NCBI GenBank assembly: GCA_964469165.1
Contig: CAYXXZ010000114.1
Span: 1-8,185 of the forward strand
Direction: 5' to 3'
DNA from: CAYXXZ01 sp964469165
GTDB lineage: Bacteria; Pseudomonadota; Gammaproteobacteria; Pseudomonadales; Porticoccaceae
DNA: 8,185 nucleotides
In this document: one piece after another, positions 1-6,090 of the stretch
Position numbering within the stretch: position 1 is the stretch's first letter
How the letters are laid out: the number at the start of each line of letters is the position of its first letter
The notes under the pieces: model-generated
Seen by the model: the letters and a program-made list of their open reading frames with translations, nothing else
What the model was told of the DNA's origin: nothing
Databases searched by the model: none
Made by a program: the position numbers and the translations under genes

Positions 1-2
1 TG

Positions 3-920
3 GGCGTGTTGCTGTCGGGCAATTACGTCAATCGCTTCGACATGAACGGCAAGGCTTACCAGGTCATCCCCATGGTGAAGGGTCAGGACCGCAACAACCC
101 GCAGCAATTGCTCGACCTGTTGCTGCGCACACCGCGCGGTGAACTGGTGCCGGTGTCTGCCATCGCGTCGCTGGAATACAGTGTGGCACCGCGCGTACTG
201 GGTAAATTCCAGCAGAAGAATGCATTCCGCATCATGGGCGGCGTTTTGCCCGGCACCACCAAGGAGCAGGGTCTGGCGATACTGGAAAAGGCTGCGCAGG
301 ATATCCTGCCCAAGGGCTATACCATCGACTACGCTGGTGAGTCTCGCCAGATTCGCCAGGAGGGCAATACCCTGGTGGGTATTCTCGGCATCGCACTGCT
401 GTTCGTGTATTTCGTGCTCGCCATACAGTTCAACAGCTTTCGCGATCCGCTGGTGGTGTTGCTGGGGTCGGTGCCGCTCGCGCTGGCCGGCGCGCTGATG
501 CTGCCGTTCCTGGGGCTGACCACCATCAACATCTACTCGCAGATCGGTTTCATCACGCTGGTGGGGCTGGTGGCGAAGAACGGTATTCTGATCGTCGAAT
601 TTGCCAATCACTTGCAGTCAGAGGGTTTCAACAAACTGCAGGCGATCAAGGGGGCCGCCGAAATCCGCCTGCGCCCGGTACTGATGACCACGGCAGCCAC
701 GGTGCTGGGCCACTTCCCGCTGGTGCTGGTGACCGGAGCAGGCGCGGAAGCGCGCAACAGCATCGGGATCATTCTGGTGGCGGGCATGCTGATCGGCACG
801 ATGTTCACACTTTTCGTGTTGCCGTGCCTGTACATGCTGTTGGCCAAGACGCACGCCCGCGAAGAAATCGACCCAGGGCACGATTCGGAGAAGGCCGCAT
901 CGGTGAGCTACGCGGGTTGA
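3..920 (+). CDS. RND (HAE1-type) multidrug efflux pump inner-membrane subunit, C-terminal part
   Basis: This is the last 305 residues of an AcrB/MexB-like proton-driven exporter, the inner-membrane part of a tripartite pump that expels drugs, detergents or solvents. The gene starts upstream of the window. Visible residues 1-115 are the end of the second periplasmic docking/porter region. Five membrane segments follow at about 124-143, 148-169, 177-199, 226-244 and 254-280, matching TM8-12 of AcrB. The motif GLVAKNGILIVEFA carries Lys192, equivalent to the AcrB proton-relay Lys940. The RLRPVLMTT segment carries Arg222 and Thr229, equivalent to Arg971 and Thr978; these equivalences come from memory of AcrB. 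The tail of about 25 residues is hydrophilic and ends in a TGA stop. A membrane-fusion partner gene would be expected upstream, outside the window. The substrate cannot be told from this part. Confidence 0.97.
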   Translation, partial: GVLLSGNYVNRFDMNGKAYQVIPMVKGQDRNNPQQLLDLLLRTPRGELVPVSAIASLEYSVAPRVLGKFQQKNAFRIMGGVLPGTTKEQGLAILEKAAQDILPKGYTIDYAGESRQIRQEGNTLVGILGIALLFVYFVLAIQFNSFRDPLVVLLGSVPLALAGALMLPFLGLTTINIYSQIGFITLVGLVAKNGILIVEFANHLQSEGFNKLQAIKGAAEIRLRPVLMTTAATVLGHFPLVLVTGAGAEARNSIGIILVAGMLIGTMFTLFVLPCLYMLLAKTHAREEIDPGHDSEKAASVSYAG

Positions 921-1222
921 TCGGAAAACCCTAAAAGCTCGCGATAAAAAGCCGCCGTAAAGTTCCGGTGTGCCTTTCTGTTTTCACCGGGGTTGCCCCG
1001 AACAAAATTGGCACGCTTTTTCAAACAGCGCGTTGTTCACTTCGATTGACATGGGGCGTTCCTCCCGGAAATGGCCTGATTGGCCATGCCTTAACAGTTG
1101 ATAAAGTGGAGGGGGCCGCGTTTCGTTCATTGATGTGGATCAAGATTGTGGTTGCGAGGTGTTGGGGGGCGTTGTTGCGGCTTCGCGCTGTAGTCGGACA
1201 TTCGGGCTACAATCTCGGAAGT
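921..1222. other. Intergenic region after the RND gene, no credible gene
   Basis: I see no convincing gene here. An 87-codon open frame at 968-1231 has no ribosome site, no recognisable domain and composition that looks non-coding. A small perfect hairpin (CGGGG, loop TTG, CCCCG) lies at 988-1000 but has no T-tract after it, so calling it a terminator would be weak. A REP-like hairpin closes the region at 1189-1211. A TTGACA at 1046-1051 has no matching -10 box at normal spacing. Confidence 0.5.
1189..1211. repeat. Short REP-like hairpin
   Basis: The arms TGTAGTCGGA (1189-1198) and TCGGGCTACA (1202-1211) pair around a 3-base loop, with eight Watson-Crick pairs, one G-T wobble and one mismatch. 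The outer GTAG...CTAC form resembles extragenic palindromes common in Pseudomonas and relatives. It stands just before the palindromic element at 1223. I cannot show that it is repeated elsewhere in the genome. Confidence 0.45.
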
Positions 1223-1320
1223 GAGCTGTAAGCTGTAAGTTTTAAGTAGAAGCACTGGGAGAGCTGGGTCCGGCCAGAGTTTAGCTTGCAGCTGAACTAC
1301 AGCCCGTAGCCCAAGAGCTC
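1223..1320. repeat. Degraded palindromic element, left copy (GAGCTGTAAGCTGTAAG type)
   Basis: The element begins with GAGCTGTAAGCTGTAAG (1223-1239) and ends in GAGCTC (1315-1320). An internal stretch at 1280-1303 is a decayed reverse copy of the opening arm. The opening 24 bases (1223-1246) match the reverse complement of 2125-2148 at 22 of 24 positions. They also match, in the same direction, the start of a second copy at 2070, where both run GAGCT-TAAGC-GT-AG followed by AGAA-CACTG. It is therefore one of two related elements on either side of the AT-rich gene. It is too short to encode a protein and is probably a non-autonomous palindromic repeat. Confidence 0.6.
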
Positions 1321-1326
1321 GAGGTA

Positions 1327-1376
1327 TCAGCGCTGGCGCTGCCGGACCGTGCTTTTTGCCCGAGCCGGAAAGTCTG
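1327..1376 (-). repeat. Probable vestige of the ygiQ 3' end
   Basis: Bases 1328-1349 match 2156-2177, the last codons of ygiQ, at 19 of 22 positions in the same orientation. Read on the minus strand, the last six codons encode RQRQR-stop, exactly as ygiQ does. A T-rich tract ending in TTTTTGCC then follows in both places, after a deletion of roughly 13 bases in this copy. In both places the block lies directly beside the palindromic element (1223-1320 here, 2070-2148 at ygiQ). The simplest reading is an old duplication of the ygiQ end plus its downstream repeat. The match is short and decayed, so the call is moderate. Confidence 0.45.
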
Positions 1377-1400
1377 GAAGACAAACGGCAGAACTTGGCC
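1353..1400 (+). repeat. Imperfect direct repeat, left border of the AT-rich insert
   Basis: Bases 1353-1376 match 1998-2021 at 20 of 24 positions. All four differences are transitions, and the right copy always carries the A or T. A weaker match continues, GGCAGAACTTGGCC (1387-1400) against GGCAAGATCTGGCC (2025-2038). The pair brackets the AT-rich stretch with the orphan gene. It could be a target-site or attachment-site duplication, or two copies of one REP-like element. Confidence 0.55.
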
Positions 1401-1445
1401 TCCGTCTTTTAAATTTCATTCTGATATAGAAAGAGTATCTAAGTT

Positions 1446-1862
1446 ATGCTAGTTAGATGTAAAACTAATGAGGTTCAGGATATTGAAAATTTGGTGGCTA
1501 GAGAAAGAGCTTCTAGGTCTATAAATTTGGATGGCGCGGATGAGGATCTAATTGTAGGGAATACCTATTTTGTCTTTTCATTAGAAAGGTGGAGCGATTC
1601 TGGGCTAAGGGTTTATCTTCACACTGTGGAAGGCAGTAGTTTTCCTTACCCTTACCCAATCGAAATGTTTGATGTGGTCGATCCAACTTTTCCTTCCGCT
1701 TGGGGTGTCGGCTTGGAAGAGGTAGAGTCTGGTTTAATTATTAAGCGGATATCTTTCGAGCAATGGGCGAAGGATGATTTTTTTTATGAAAAATTAATTG
1801 ATGATGAGCCGTTGGAGACTAGAATTTATAAGGATATCTGCGAGATATATTCTCAGAATTAA
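1446..1862 (+). CDS. AT-rich orphan gene, small acidic protein of unknown function
   Basis: This encodes a 138-residue protein that I do not recognise with certainty. It has no signal peptide or membrane segment and is acidic, with many Asp and Glu residues. Visible blocks are an N-terminal LVRCKTNEVQDIENL, a VGNTYFVFSLERW strand-like block at about 37-49, YPYPIEMFDVVDP at about 69-81, and ISFEQWAKDDFFYEKLIDDEP at about 102-122. The style (VGN-Y-V, YP-P-EMFDVVD, EEW-like ending) recalls small cytoplasmic proteins found as orphan immunity proteins near polymorphic toxins, but this is only an impression. Codon use is strikingly AT-rich (TTT, AAT, GAT, TTA) beside GC-rich neighbours, which suggests horizontal transfer. 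The ATG lacks a clear Shine-Dalgarno; only AAAGAG at 1430-1435 lies upstream. No toxin gene adjoins it, and repeats flank it on both sides. Confidence 0.7.
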   Translation: MLVRCKTNEVQDIENLVARERASRSINLDGADEDLIVGNTYFVFSLERWSDSGLRVYLHTVEGSSFPYPYPIEMFDVVDPTFPSAWGVGLEEVESGLIIKRISFEQWAKDDFFYEKLIDDEPLETRIYKDICEIYSQN

Positions 1863-2069
1863 AAGGTACGATTTAGACCAATCAAGAGTTGGTTGCTTTT
1901 TAATTCCCCTCCGCTCCAGATTTTCAATCGATAAATACACCTGTATTGACTACTTTAAACCCAATATTAGTAACACAATGTGGGGGTCAAGTCTTGTTTT
2001 TTGCTCGAACCGAAAAATCTGATAGGCAAGATCTGGCCCGAATGGCGCTGACTTTAGTGGCCAGAAAGC
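1863..2069. other. AT-rich non-coding tail of the orphan gene
   Basis: The first about 120 bases after the stop keep the AT-rich composition of the orphan gene and hold no credible gene or clear terminator. TTGACT at 1946-1951 resembles a -35 box but no good -10 follows. The remainder is the REP/RAYT-like hairpin and a short GC-richer link to the palindromic element at 2070. Confidence 0.45.
1984..2039. repeat. Imperfect hairpin resembling repeats next to REP-associated transposases
   Basis: The arms GGGTCAAGTCTTG (1984-1996) and CAAGATCTGGCCC (2027-2039) pair with ten Watson-Crick pairs, two wobbles and one mismatch, enclosing about 30 bases. GGGGTCAAGTCTTG-type sequence is, from general knowledge, common around IS200-like REP-associated tyrosine transposases (RAYT) in proteobacteria. 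No transposase is present here, so this would be a solo remnant. Its loop and right arm are the right copy of the direct repeat that also occurs at 1353-1400. Confidence 0.5.
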
Positions 2070-2148
2070 GAGCTATAAGCCGTCAGCAGAAACACTGAAA
2101 AAAACGAGACCTATCGGAGTTCAACTTAAAGCTTACAGCTTATAGCTC
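2070..2148. repeat. Palindromic element, right copy, just after ygiQ
   Basis: The ends GAGCTATAAGC (2070-2080) and GCTTATAGCTC (2138-2148) form a perfect 11-base inverted repeat. The right arm extends to 24 bases (2125-2148) and matches the opposite-strand copy at 1223-1246 at 22 of 24 positions. It lies 6 bp past the ygiQ stop codon. It may fold in the ygiQ transcript and stabilise or terminate it, although no clean T-tract follows on the minus strand. Confidence 0.65.
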
Positions 2149-2154
2149 CACACA

Positions 2155-4374
2155 TCACCGCTGACGCTGCCGGGCCGCAAATTTCGCGCCGCGTTTTTTG
2201 CCATCGCGAAGCCTGTCGCCACGCGGAGGCAAACCGGTGTGCTGGGTGAGAAACGTCTTGCCCGCCGCTGTGGGCTTGGGTTTCCAGCCCCGTGGCTGGG
2301 TGGCGGGAATCAGCTGCTGTTTGCCGTTGCCGATCAGGTCGGCGCGGCCCATGCGTTTCAGTGCGTCGCGCAGCAACGGCCAGTTGTCGGGGTCGTGGTA
2401 GCGCAGAAACGCCTTGTGCAAACGCCGTGCGTTCAGGCCCTTGGCAGTTTTGACGGTTTCACCGCGGCGCCGCGAGATGCGATGGAGCGGATTCTTGCCA
2501 CTGTGGTACATGGCCGTGGCCGACGCCATGGGCGAGGGGTAGAAGGTCTGCACCTGATCGGCGCGAAAGCCGTTGCGCTTGAGCCACAGCGCAAGGTTCA
2601 TCATGTCCTCGTCCGAGGTGCCGGGGTGGGCGGCGATGAAGTAGGGGATCAGATATTGTTCCTTGCCCGCCGCGCGCGAGTATTTTTCGAACATCGCCTT
2701 GAAACGGTCGTAGGTGTCCATTCCCGGTTTCATCATCTTCGAGAGGGGGCCATTCTCGGTGTGTTCCGGCGCGATCTTCAGATAGCCGCCCACGTGGTGG
2801 GTGACCAGTTCCTGCACGTATTCCGGTGTTTCCACCGCCAGGTCGTAGCGCAGGCCCGAGGCGATCAGCAATTTCTTGATGCCGGGCAGGGTGCGGATGC
2901 GGCGGTACAGGTGAATGAGCGGCGTCTGGTCGGTATCCAGGCTTTTGCAGATGCCGGGATAGACGCAGGACAGGCGCTTGCAATTCTGTTCGACTTCCTT
3001 GCTCTTGCAGTTCAGGCGCCACATGTTGGCGGTGGGGCCGCCGAGGTCGGAGATCACGCCGGTGAAGCCGGGCGTCTTGTCGCGGATGGCTTCCACCTCG
3101 CGGGCGATGGAATCTTCCGAACGGCTCTGGATGATGCGGCCTTCGTGTTCGGTGATGGAGCAGAAGGTGCACCCGCCGAAGCAGCCGCGCATGATATTCA
3201 CCGAAAAGCGAATCATGTCCCAGGCGGGGATCTTTGCGTTGCCGTATACAGGGTGAGGCGACCGCGCATAGGGCTGCTCGAACACCCAGTCCAGTTCTTC
3301 GGTAGAGAGAGGGATGGGCGGCGGGTTGAGCCAAACATCCCTGTTGCCGTGGCGCTGCACCAGTGGCTTGGCATTGCCGGGATTGGTCTCCAGGTGCAGG
3401 ATGCGCGAGGCGTGGGCGTACAGCACCGGATCGTCGCGCACCTGTTCGTAGGCGGGCAGGCGAATGTAGCTCGTGCCCTTGAAGGCGCGCTTGCTGGCGC
3501 GGTCGCTGCGGCGCAGATCCATGATGCGCACGGGCCGCTCTTCCACCGCAACCTGGACGCTGCCGGTTTCCGCACAGGGGCCAGCGTTGCCCGCGCCGTC
3601 GCGCAGTTCGCTGGTGTCCTGGTAGGGGCTGGGAATGGGGTCGACGGCACCGGGTTCATCCACTTCGGTGGAGTCGATCTCGAGCCAGCCGCCCGGCAAT
3701 TCCTTGCGAACGAAGGCGGTGCCGCGAATGTTCTGGATGTCGGCGATCTGCTCGCCAGCCGCGAGGCGATGGGCGAGCTCGACGATGGCGCGTTCGGCGT
3801 TGCCATACAGCAGGATGTCCGCTTTCGAGTCGAGCAACACCGAGCGCTTGACCTTGTTGCTCCAGTAATCGTAATGGGCAATGCGGCGCAGGCTCGCCTC
3901 GATGCTGCCGAGCACGATGGGCACGCCCTGAAAGGCCTCGCGGCAGCGCTGCGCATACACGGTGGCGGCGCGGTCAGGACGCTTGCCGCCGACGTTGCCG
4001 GGGGTGTAGGCGTCGTCCTTGCGAATCTTGTGATCCGCGGTGTAGCGGTTGATCATGGAGTCCATGTTGCCCGCGGCCACACCAAAGAACAGATTGGGTT
4101 TGCCGAGGCGCTGGAAATCGGTTTTGCTGGTCCAGTCCGGCTGGGCGATGATGCCGACGCGAAAACCCTGAGCCTCGAGAACGCGGCCGATCACCGCCAT
4201 GCCGAAACTGGGGTGATCCACATAGGCGTCGCCGGTCACGATGATGACATCGCAACTGTCCCAGCCCAGCACGTCCATCTCTTCGCGCGACATGGGCAGA
4301 AACGGTGCGGCGCCAAAGCACTCAGCCCAGTATTTGCGGTATGAGAAAAGTGGTGTGGGGGCAGGAAGGGACAT
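2155..4374 (-). CDS. ygiQ: YgiQ family radical SAM protein (UPF0313)
   Basis: The product is 739 residues and follows E. coli YgiQ along its length. The N-terminal domain (about 15-380) includes PFLPMSREEMD, VTGDAYVDHPSFGMA and KPNLFFGVAAGNMDSMINRYT. The radical SAM core follows, with the cluster motif CFGGCTFC (Cys398, Cys402, Cys405) that binds a 4Fe-4S cluster and S-adenosylmethionine. Next come ISDLGGPTANM (441-451), GGYLKIAPEHTE (529-540) and a C-terminal DUF3362-like part, ending in a basic tail. The family's reaction is not established to my knowledge. The frame stays open 46 codons further up, to 4512, but that extension is Arg- and Cys-rich and unlike the family. The ATG at 4374 (MSLPAPTPLFSYRKYW) fits, although it has no clear Shine-Dalgarno. 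Residues about 255-290 form a variable linker. The gene is monocistronic here and divergent from the operon starting at 4543. Confidence 0.96.
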   Translation of the reverse strand: MSLPAPTPLFSYRKYWAECFGAAPFLPMSREEMDVLGWDSCDVIIVTGDAYVDHPSFGMAVIGRVLEAQGFRVGIIAQPDWTSKTDFQRLGKPNLFFGVAAGNMDSMINRYTADHKIRKDDAYTPGNVGGKRPDRAATVYAQRCREAFQGVPIVLGSIEASLRRIAHYDYWSNKVKRSVLLDSKADILLYGNAERAIVELAHRLAAGEQIADIQNIRGTAFVRKELPGGWLEIDSTEVDEPGAVDPIPSPYQDTSELRDGAGNAGPCAETGSVQVAVEERPVRIMDLRRSDRASKRAFKGTSYIRLPAYEQVRDDPVLYAHASRILHLETNPGNAKPLVQRHGNRDVWLNPPPIPLSTEELDWVFEQPYARSPHPVYGNAKIPAWDMIRFSVNIMRGCFGGCTFCSITEHEGRIIQSRSEDSIAREVEAIRDKTPGFTGVISDLGGPTANMWRLNCKSKEVEQNCKRLSCVYPGICKSLDTDQTPLIHLYRRIRTLPGIKKLLIASGLRYDLAVETPEYVQELVTHHVGGYLKIAPEHTENGPLSKMMKPGMDTYDRFKAMFEKYSRAAGKEQYLIPYFIAAHPGTSDEDMMNLALWLKRNGFRADQVQTFYPSPMASATAMYHSGKNPLHRISRRRGETVKTAKGLNARRLHKAFLRYHDPDNWPLLRDALKRMGRADLIGNGKQQLIPATQPRGWKPKPTAAGKTFLTQHTGLPPRGDRLRDGKKRGAKFAARQRQR

Positions 4375-4405
4375 GGCAGAAGGGAAGGGCGGGAACAGGC
4401 TGCAA

Positions 4406-4411
4406 AGTATA
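4406..4411 (-). promoter_or_regulatory. Candidate -10 box for ygiQ
   Basis: TATACT on the minus strand is close to the sigma-70 -10 consensus and would place the transcript start roughly 25 bases before the ygiQ ATG. No good -35 hexamer lies 16-18 bases further up; TCAAGA at 4440-4435 is too distant. The position in the divergent intergenic region fits a ygiQ promoter. Confidence 0.3.
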
Positions 4412-4510
4412 CACCAAGCGGGTCTGCGCCGCCTTCTTGATCCGCAGGGTGTAAGGCGATTGAGACAACATCGAGACACCAAAGGCGTTTTTGAGTAAGC
4501 TGGAGCCGAC

Positions 4511-4530
4511 ACATCACATCACATCACATC
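4511..4530 (+). repeat. Pentanucleotide tandem repeat (ACATC)4 before the DsbA-fold gene
   Basis: There are four perfect ACATC units just upstream of the ATG at 4543, in the 5' leader or promoter of the GST operon. Only the weak CAGG (4530-4533), 9 bases from the ATG, could act as ribosome site, and it abuts the last repeat. A change in unit number would alter the leader length but not the reading frame. Confidence 0.8.
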
Positions 4531-4542
4531 AGGTCTTTTGTC

Positions 4543-5163
4543 ATGACGACCGTCGATTACTTCTTCGATTGCAGCAGCCCGGCGACCTACCTGGCGTTTC
4601 ACCGCTTGCGAGAATTGCAAAACGAGCTGGAATTCACCCTCAACTATTTCCCGATATTCATTGGTGGTGTTTTCAAGGCAGTGAATCCGGGAGTGTTCGA
4701 TATACGTGCCACCATGCCGAGGGTGAAGGAGGAATACTTCATCAAGGATTTTCGCGACTGGGAAAAACTGACGGGCCTGCGCATCCACTGGCCGCAGCCC
4801 TACCATCCGGTCAACAGTATCAAGGCCATGCGCGGCGTGGTCGCGGCGGGGCGGCACGGCAAGCTGGCAGATCTGGCCAGGGCGACTTTCGAAGCCTACT
4901 GGCGGGACGGCCGGGACATCAGCGATGACGCGGTGCTGCGCGACGCCTGTCTGGAGGCGGGCTTCGACCCGGAAATTTGCGTCCGGGAACGGGACGAGGA
5001 CAGCGTCAAGGACGAGTTGCGCCGCAATGGCGAGGAGCTCGCCGCCCGCGGCGGGTTTGGATCGCCCACCATGTTCGTGAATGGCGACGATATGTATTGG
5101 GGCAACGACCGTATCGAGCTGGTCAGGGCCGCTATCCTGCGTGCCAATGGAGGCGTGCCATGA
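4543..5163 (+). CDS. DsbA-fold oxidoreductase, GST-kappa / 2-hydroxychromene-2-carboxylate isomerase family
   Basis: The 206-residue cytoplasmic protein has the thioredoxin-like DsbA fold of the kappa-class GST/HCCA isomerase family, at the usual length. The N-terminal VDYFFDCSSPATYLAF contains Ser12 before Pro13, the position of the catalytic Ser that activates glutathione in GSTK and HCCA isomerase. There is no CXXC, so it is not a disulfide oxidase. The helical insertion covers about 50-165, with the HWPQPYHPVNSIKAMRG block at 82-98. The cis-Pro loop is GFGSPTMFVNGDDMYWGNDR at 171-190. HCCA isomerase works in naphthalene breakdown with glutathione as cofactor, but no other aromatic-degradation gene is visible. 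A general glutathione-dependent isomerase or peroxidase role is therefore equally likely. It overlaps the next gene by ATGA, so the two are probably translationally coupled. Confidence 0.93.
   Translation: MTTVDYFFDCSSPATYLAFHRLRELQNELEFTLNYFPIFIGGVFKAVNPGVFDIRATMPRVKEEYFIKDFRDWEKLTGLRIHWPQPYHPVNSIKAMRGVVAAGRHGKLADLARATFEAYWRDGRDISDDAVLRDACLEAGFDPEICVRERDEDSVKDELRRNGEELAARGGFGSPTMFVNGDDMYWGNDRIELVRAAILRANGGVP
5149..5153 (+). promoter_or_regulatory. Shine-Dalgarno of the YfcG-like gene
   Basis: GGAGG lies 6 bases before the ATG at 5160, inside the end of the upstream gene. It fixes that ATG as the start rather than codons further up in the open frame, which only shadow the DsbA-fold gene. Confidence 0.8.
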
Positions 5164-5879
5164 TCGACCTGTATTACGCGCCCGGCCCCAACCCGCGCAA
5201 GGTTTCCATCATGCTGGAAGAATGCGGCCTGGCTTACAACGCCATTCCCATGAACCTGATGCGCGGTGACCAGTTCGATCCGGCATTTCTGTGTATCAGC
5301 CCCAACAATCGGATTCCCGCGATCGTCGATTCGCAGGGGCCGGATGGCGAGCCGATCGCCATTTTCGAGTCCGGGGCCATTTTGCTTTACCTGGCAAAGA
5401 AGGCTGGCCGCTTTGGCGGCGGCAGCGAGCGTGAACATATCGAGATCCAATCCTGGCTGTTCTGGCAGGTGGGCGGCCTCGGCCCCATGGGTGGGCAGCT
5501 CAGCCATTTCGTCAATCATGCCAAGGAGGGCAACGACTACGCCCGCGCTCGCTATGGCCGGGAGTACGAGCGTCTGCTCGGGGTGATGGAAATTCAGCTG
5601 GCGGAGCGGGACTATCTGGCGGGGGAATACTCCATCGCGGATATGGCCTCGTTTCCGTGGCTGTTGCCCTACCGGGTTTTCGGCGTCAGTCTCGATCCAT
5701 TTCCGCGTGTGCGCCGCTGGTTCGACAGTATCAAGGCGCGCCCCGCGGTACGCCGCGCGGTCGCGTTGGGTCTGGACTGGAACATGGAGCCCGCGGAAAT
5801 GACCGAGGCGGAAAGAAAACTTTCCTTCGAGCAGAGCGCCGCCTTTATCGCCGCGGCACGGGACGCGTCCGGTAGCTGA
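5160..5879 (+). CDS. YfcG-like nu-class glutathione S-transferase / disulfide-bond reductase
   Basis: The 239-residue cytoplasmic GST is close to E. coli YfcG along most of its length. YfcG binds glutathione or GSSG and has disulfide reductase activity. The thioredoxin-like domain (1-80) shows MIDLYYAPGPNPRKVSIMLEE, SPNNRIPAIVD with cis-Pro53, and the glutathione-binding Glu70-Ser71 in FESGAILLYL. The helical domain has QSWLFWQVGGLGPMGGQ (97-113), typical of YfcG/YghU, and the folding motif YSIADMASFPW (157-167). Asn11, important in YfcG, is kept, while the position of YfcG Thr9 is Gly here. The protein also carries a C-terminal helix-like tail longer than that of YfcG. The start is fixed by the GGAGG at 5149 and the ATGA overlap with the upstream gene. 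Two glutathione-dependent proteins of different folds in one operon suggest a shared redox or detoxification role. Confidence 0.94.
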   Translation: MIDLYYAPGPNPRKVSIMLEECGLAYNAIPMNLMRGDQFDPAFLCISPNNRIPAIVDSQGPDGEPIAIFESGAILLYLAKKAGRFGGGSEREHIEIQSWLFWQVGGLGPMGGQLSHFVNHAKEGNDYARARYGREYERLLGVMEIQLAERDYLAGEYSIADMASFPWLLPYRVFGVSLDPFPRVRRWFDSIKARPAVRRAVALGLDWNMEPAEMTEAERKLSFEQSAAFIAAARDASGS

Positions 5880-5926
5880 GCTCTCAGCGCCTGCTCATCA
5901 TCTCTCGATCCAGCACTATTCGCCTG

Positions 5927-6090
5927 GGTTTCACATGAACGCAGAGGTAACCCTACGGCCGACACACTATCCGTAGCCCTGTAGGAGCCTGCCCGCAGGC
6001 GACAAAGCCATCGTTGTCAGGATCGAAGGTCGCCTGCAGGCAGGCTCCTACACAGGCAGATTCCTGCAAGACGCCCCGGCGCAGGAATCA
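5927..6090. repeat. Tandem REP unit A (hairpin 5980-6052)
   Basis: This is the first of two tandem units offset by 164 bases. It starts GGTTTCAC and contains CGGCCGACACACTATCCGTAG (5956-5976), shared without change with unit B. The hairpin arms are TGTAGGAGCCTGCCCGCAGG plus CGAC (5980-6003) and its reverse complement at 6029-6052 with one mismatch, around a 25-base loop. This GTAGGAGCCTGC-type palindrome is a known extragenic repeat style in Pseudomonas and related genera. Such hairpins between convergent genes can serve as transcript ends or gyrase/IHF sites. Confidence 0.85.

Noticed and set aside
968..1231. A plus-strand open frame of 87 codons after the RND gene.
   Set aside because: It has no ribosome site or recognisable sequence, and its end runs into the repeat hairpin and palindromic element.
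1127..1384. A minus-strand open frame of 85 codons in the repeat region.
   Set aside because: It reads through the palindromic element and the ygiQ vestige in the wrong frame, so it is not a gene.
1446..2148. An integron gene cassette with an attC site, suggested by an orphan AT-rich gene followed by an imperfect palindrome.
   Set aside because: The palindrome at 2070-2148 lacks the paired RYYYAAC/GTTRRRY core sites. The only GTTAGAT found (1452-1458) lies inside the gene.
2239..4344. A 701-codon open frame on the plus strand, opposite ygiQ.
   Set aside because: It is the antisense shadow of the well-supported ygiQ gene. High GC makes such frames long, and the Ala/Gly/Val/His-rich translation has no domain.
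4375..4512. A 46-codon upstream extension of ygiQ to an ATG at 4512.
   Set aside because: The extension is Arg-, Cys- and Pro-rich, is not found in the family, and crosses the probable promoter. The ATG at 4374 gives the family's normal N-terminus.
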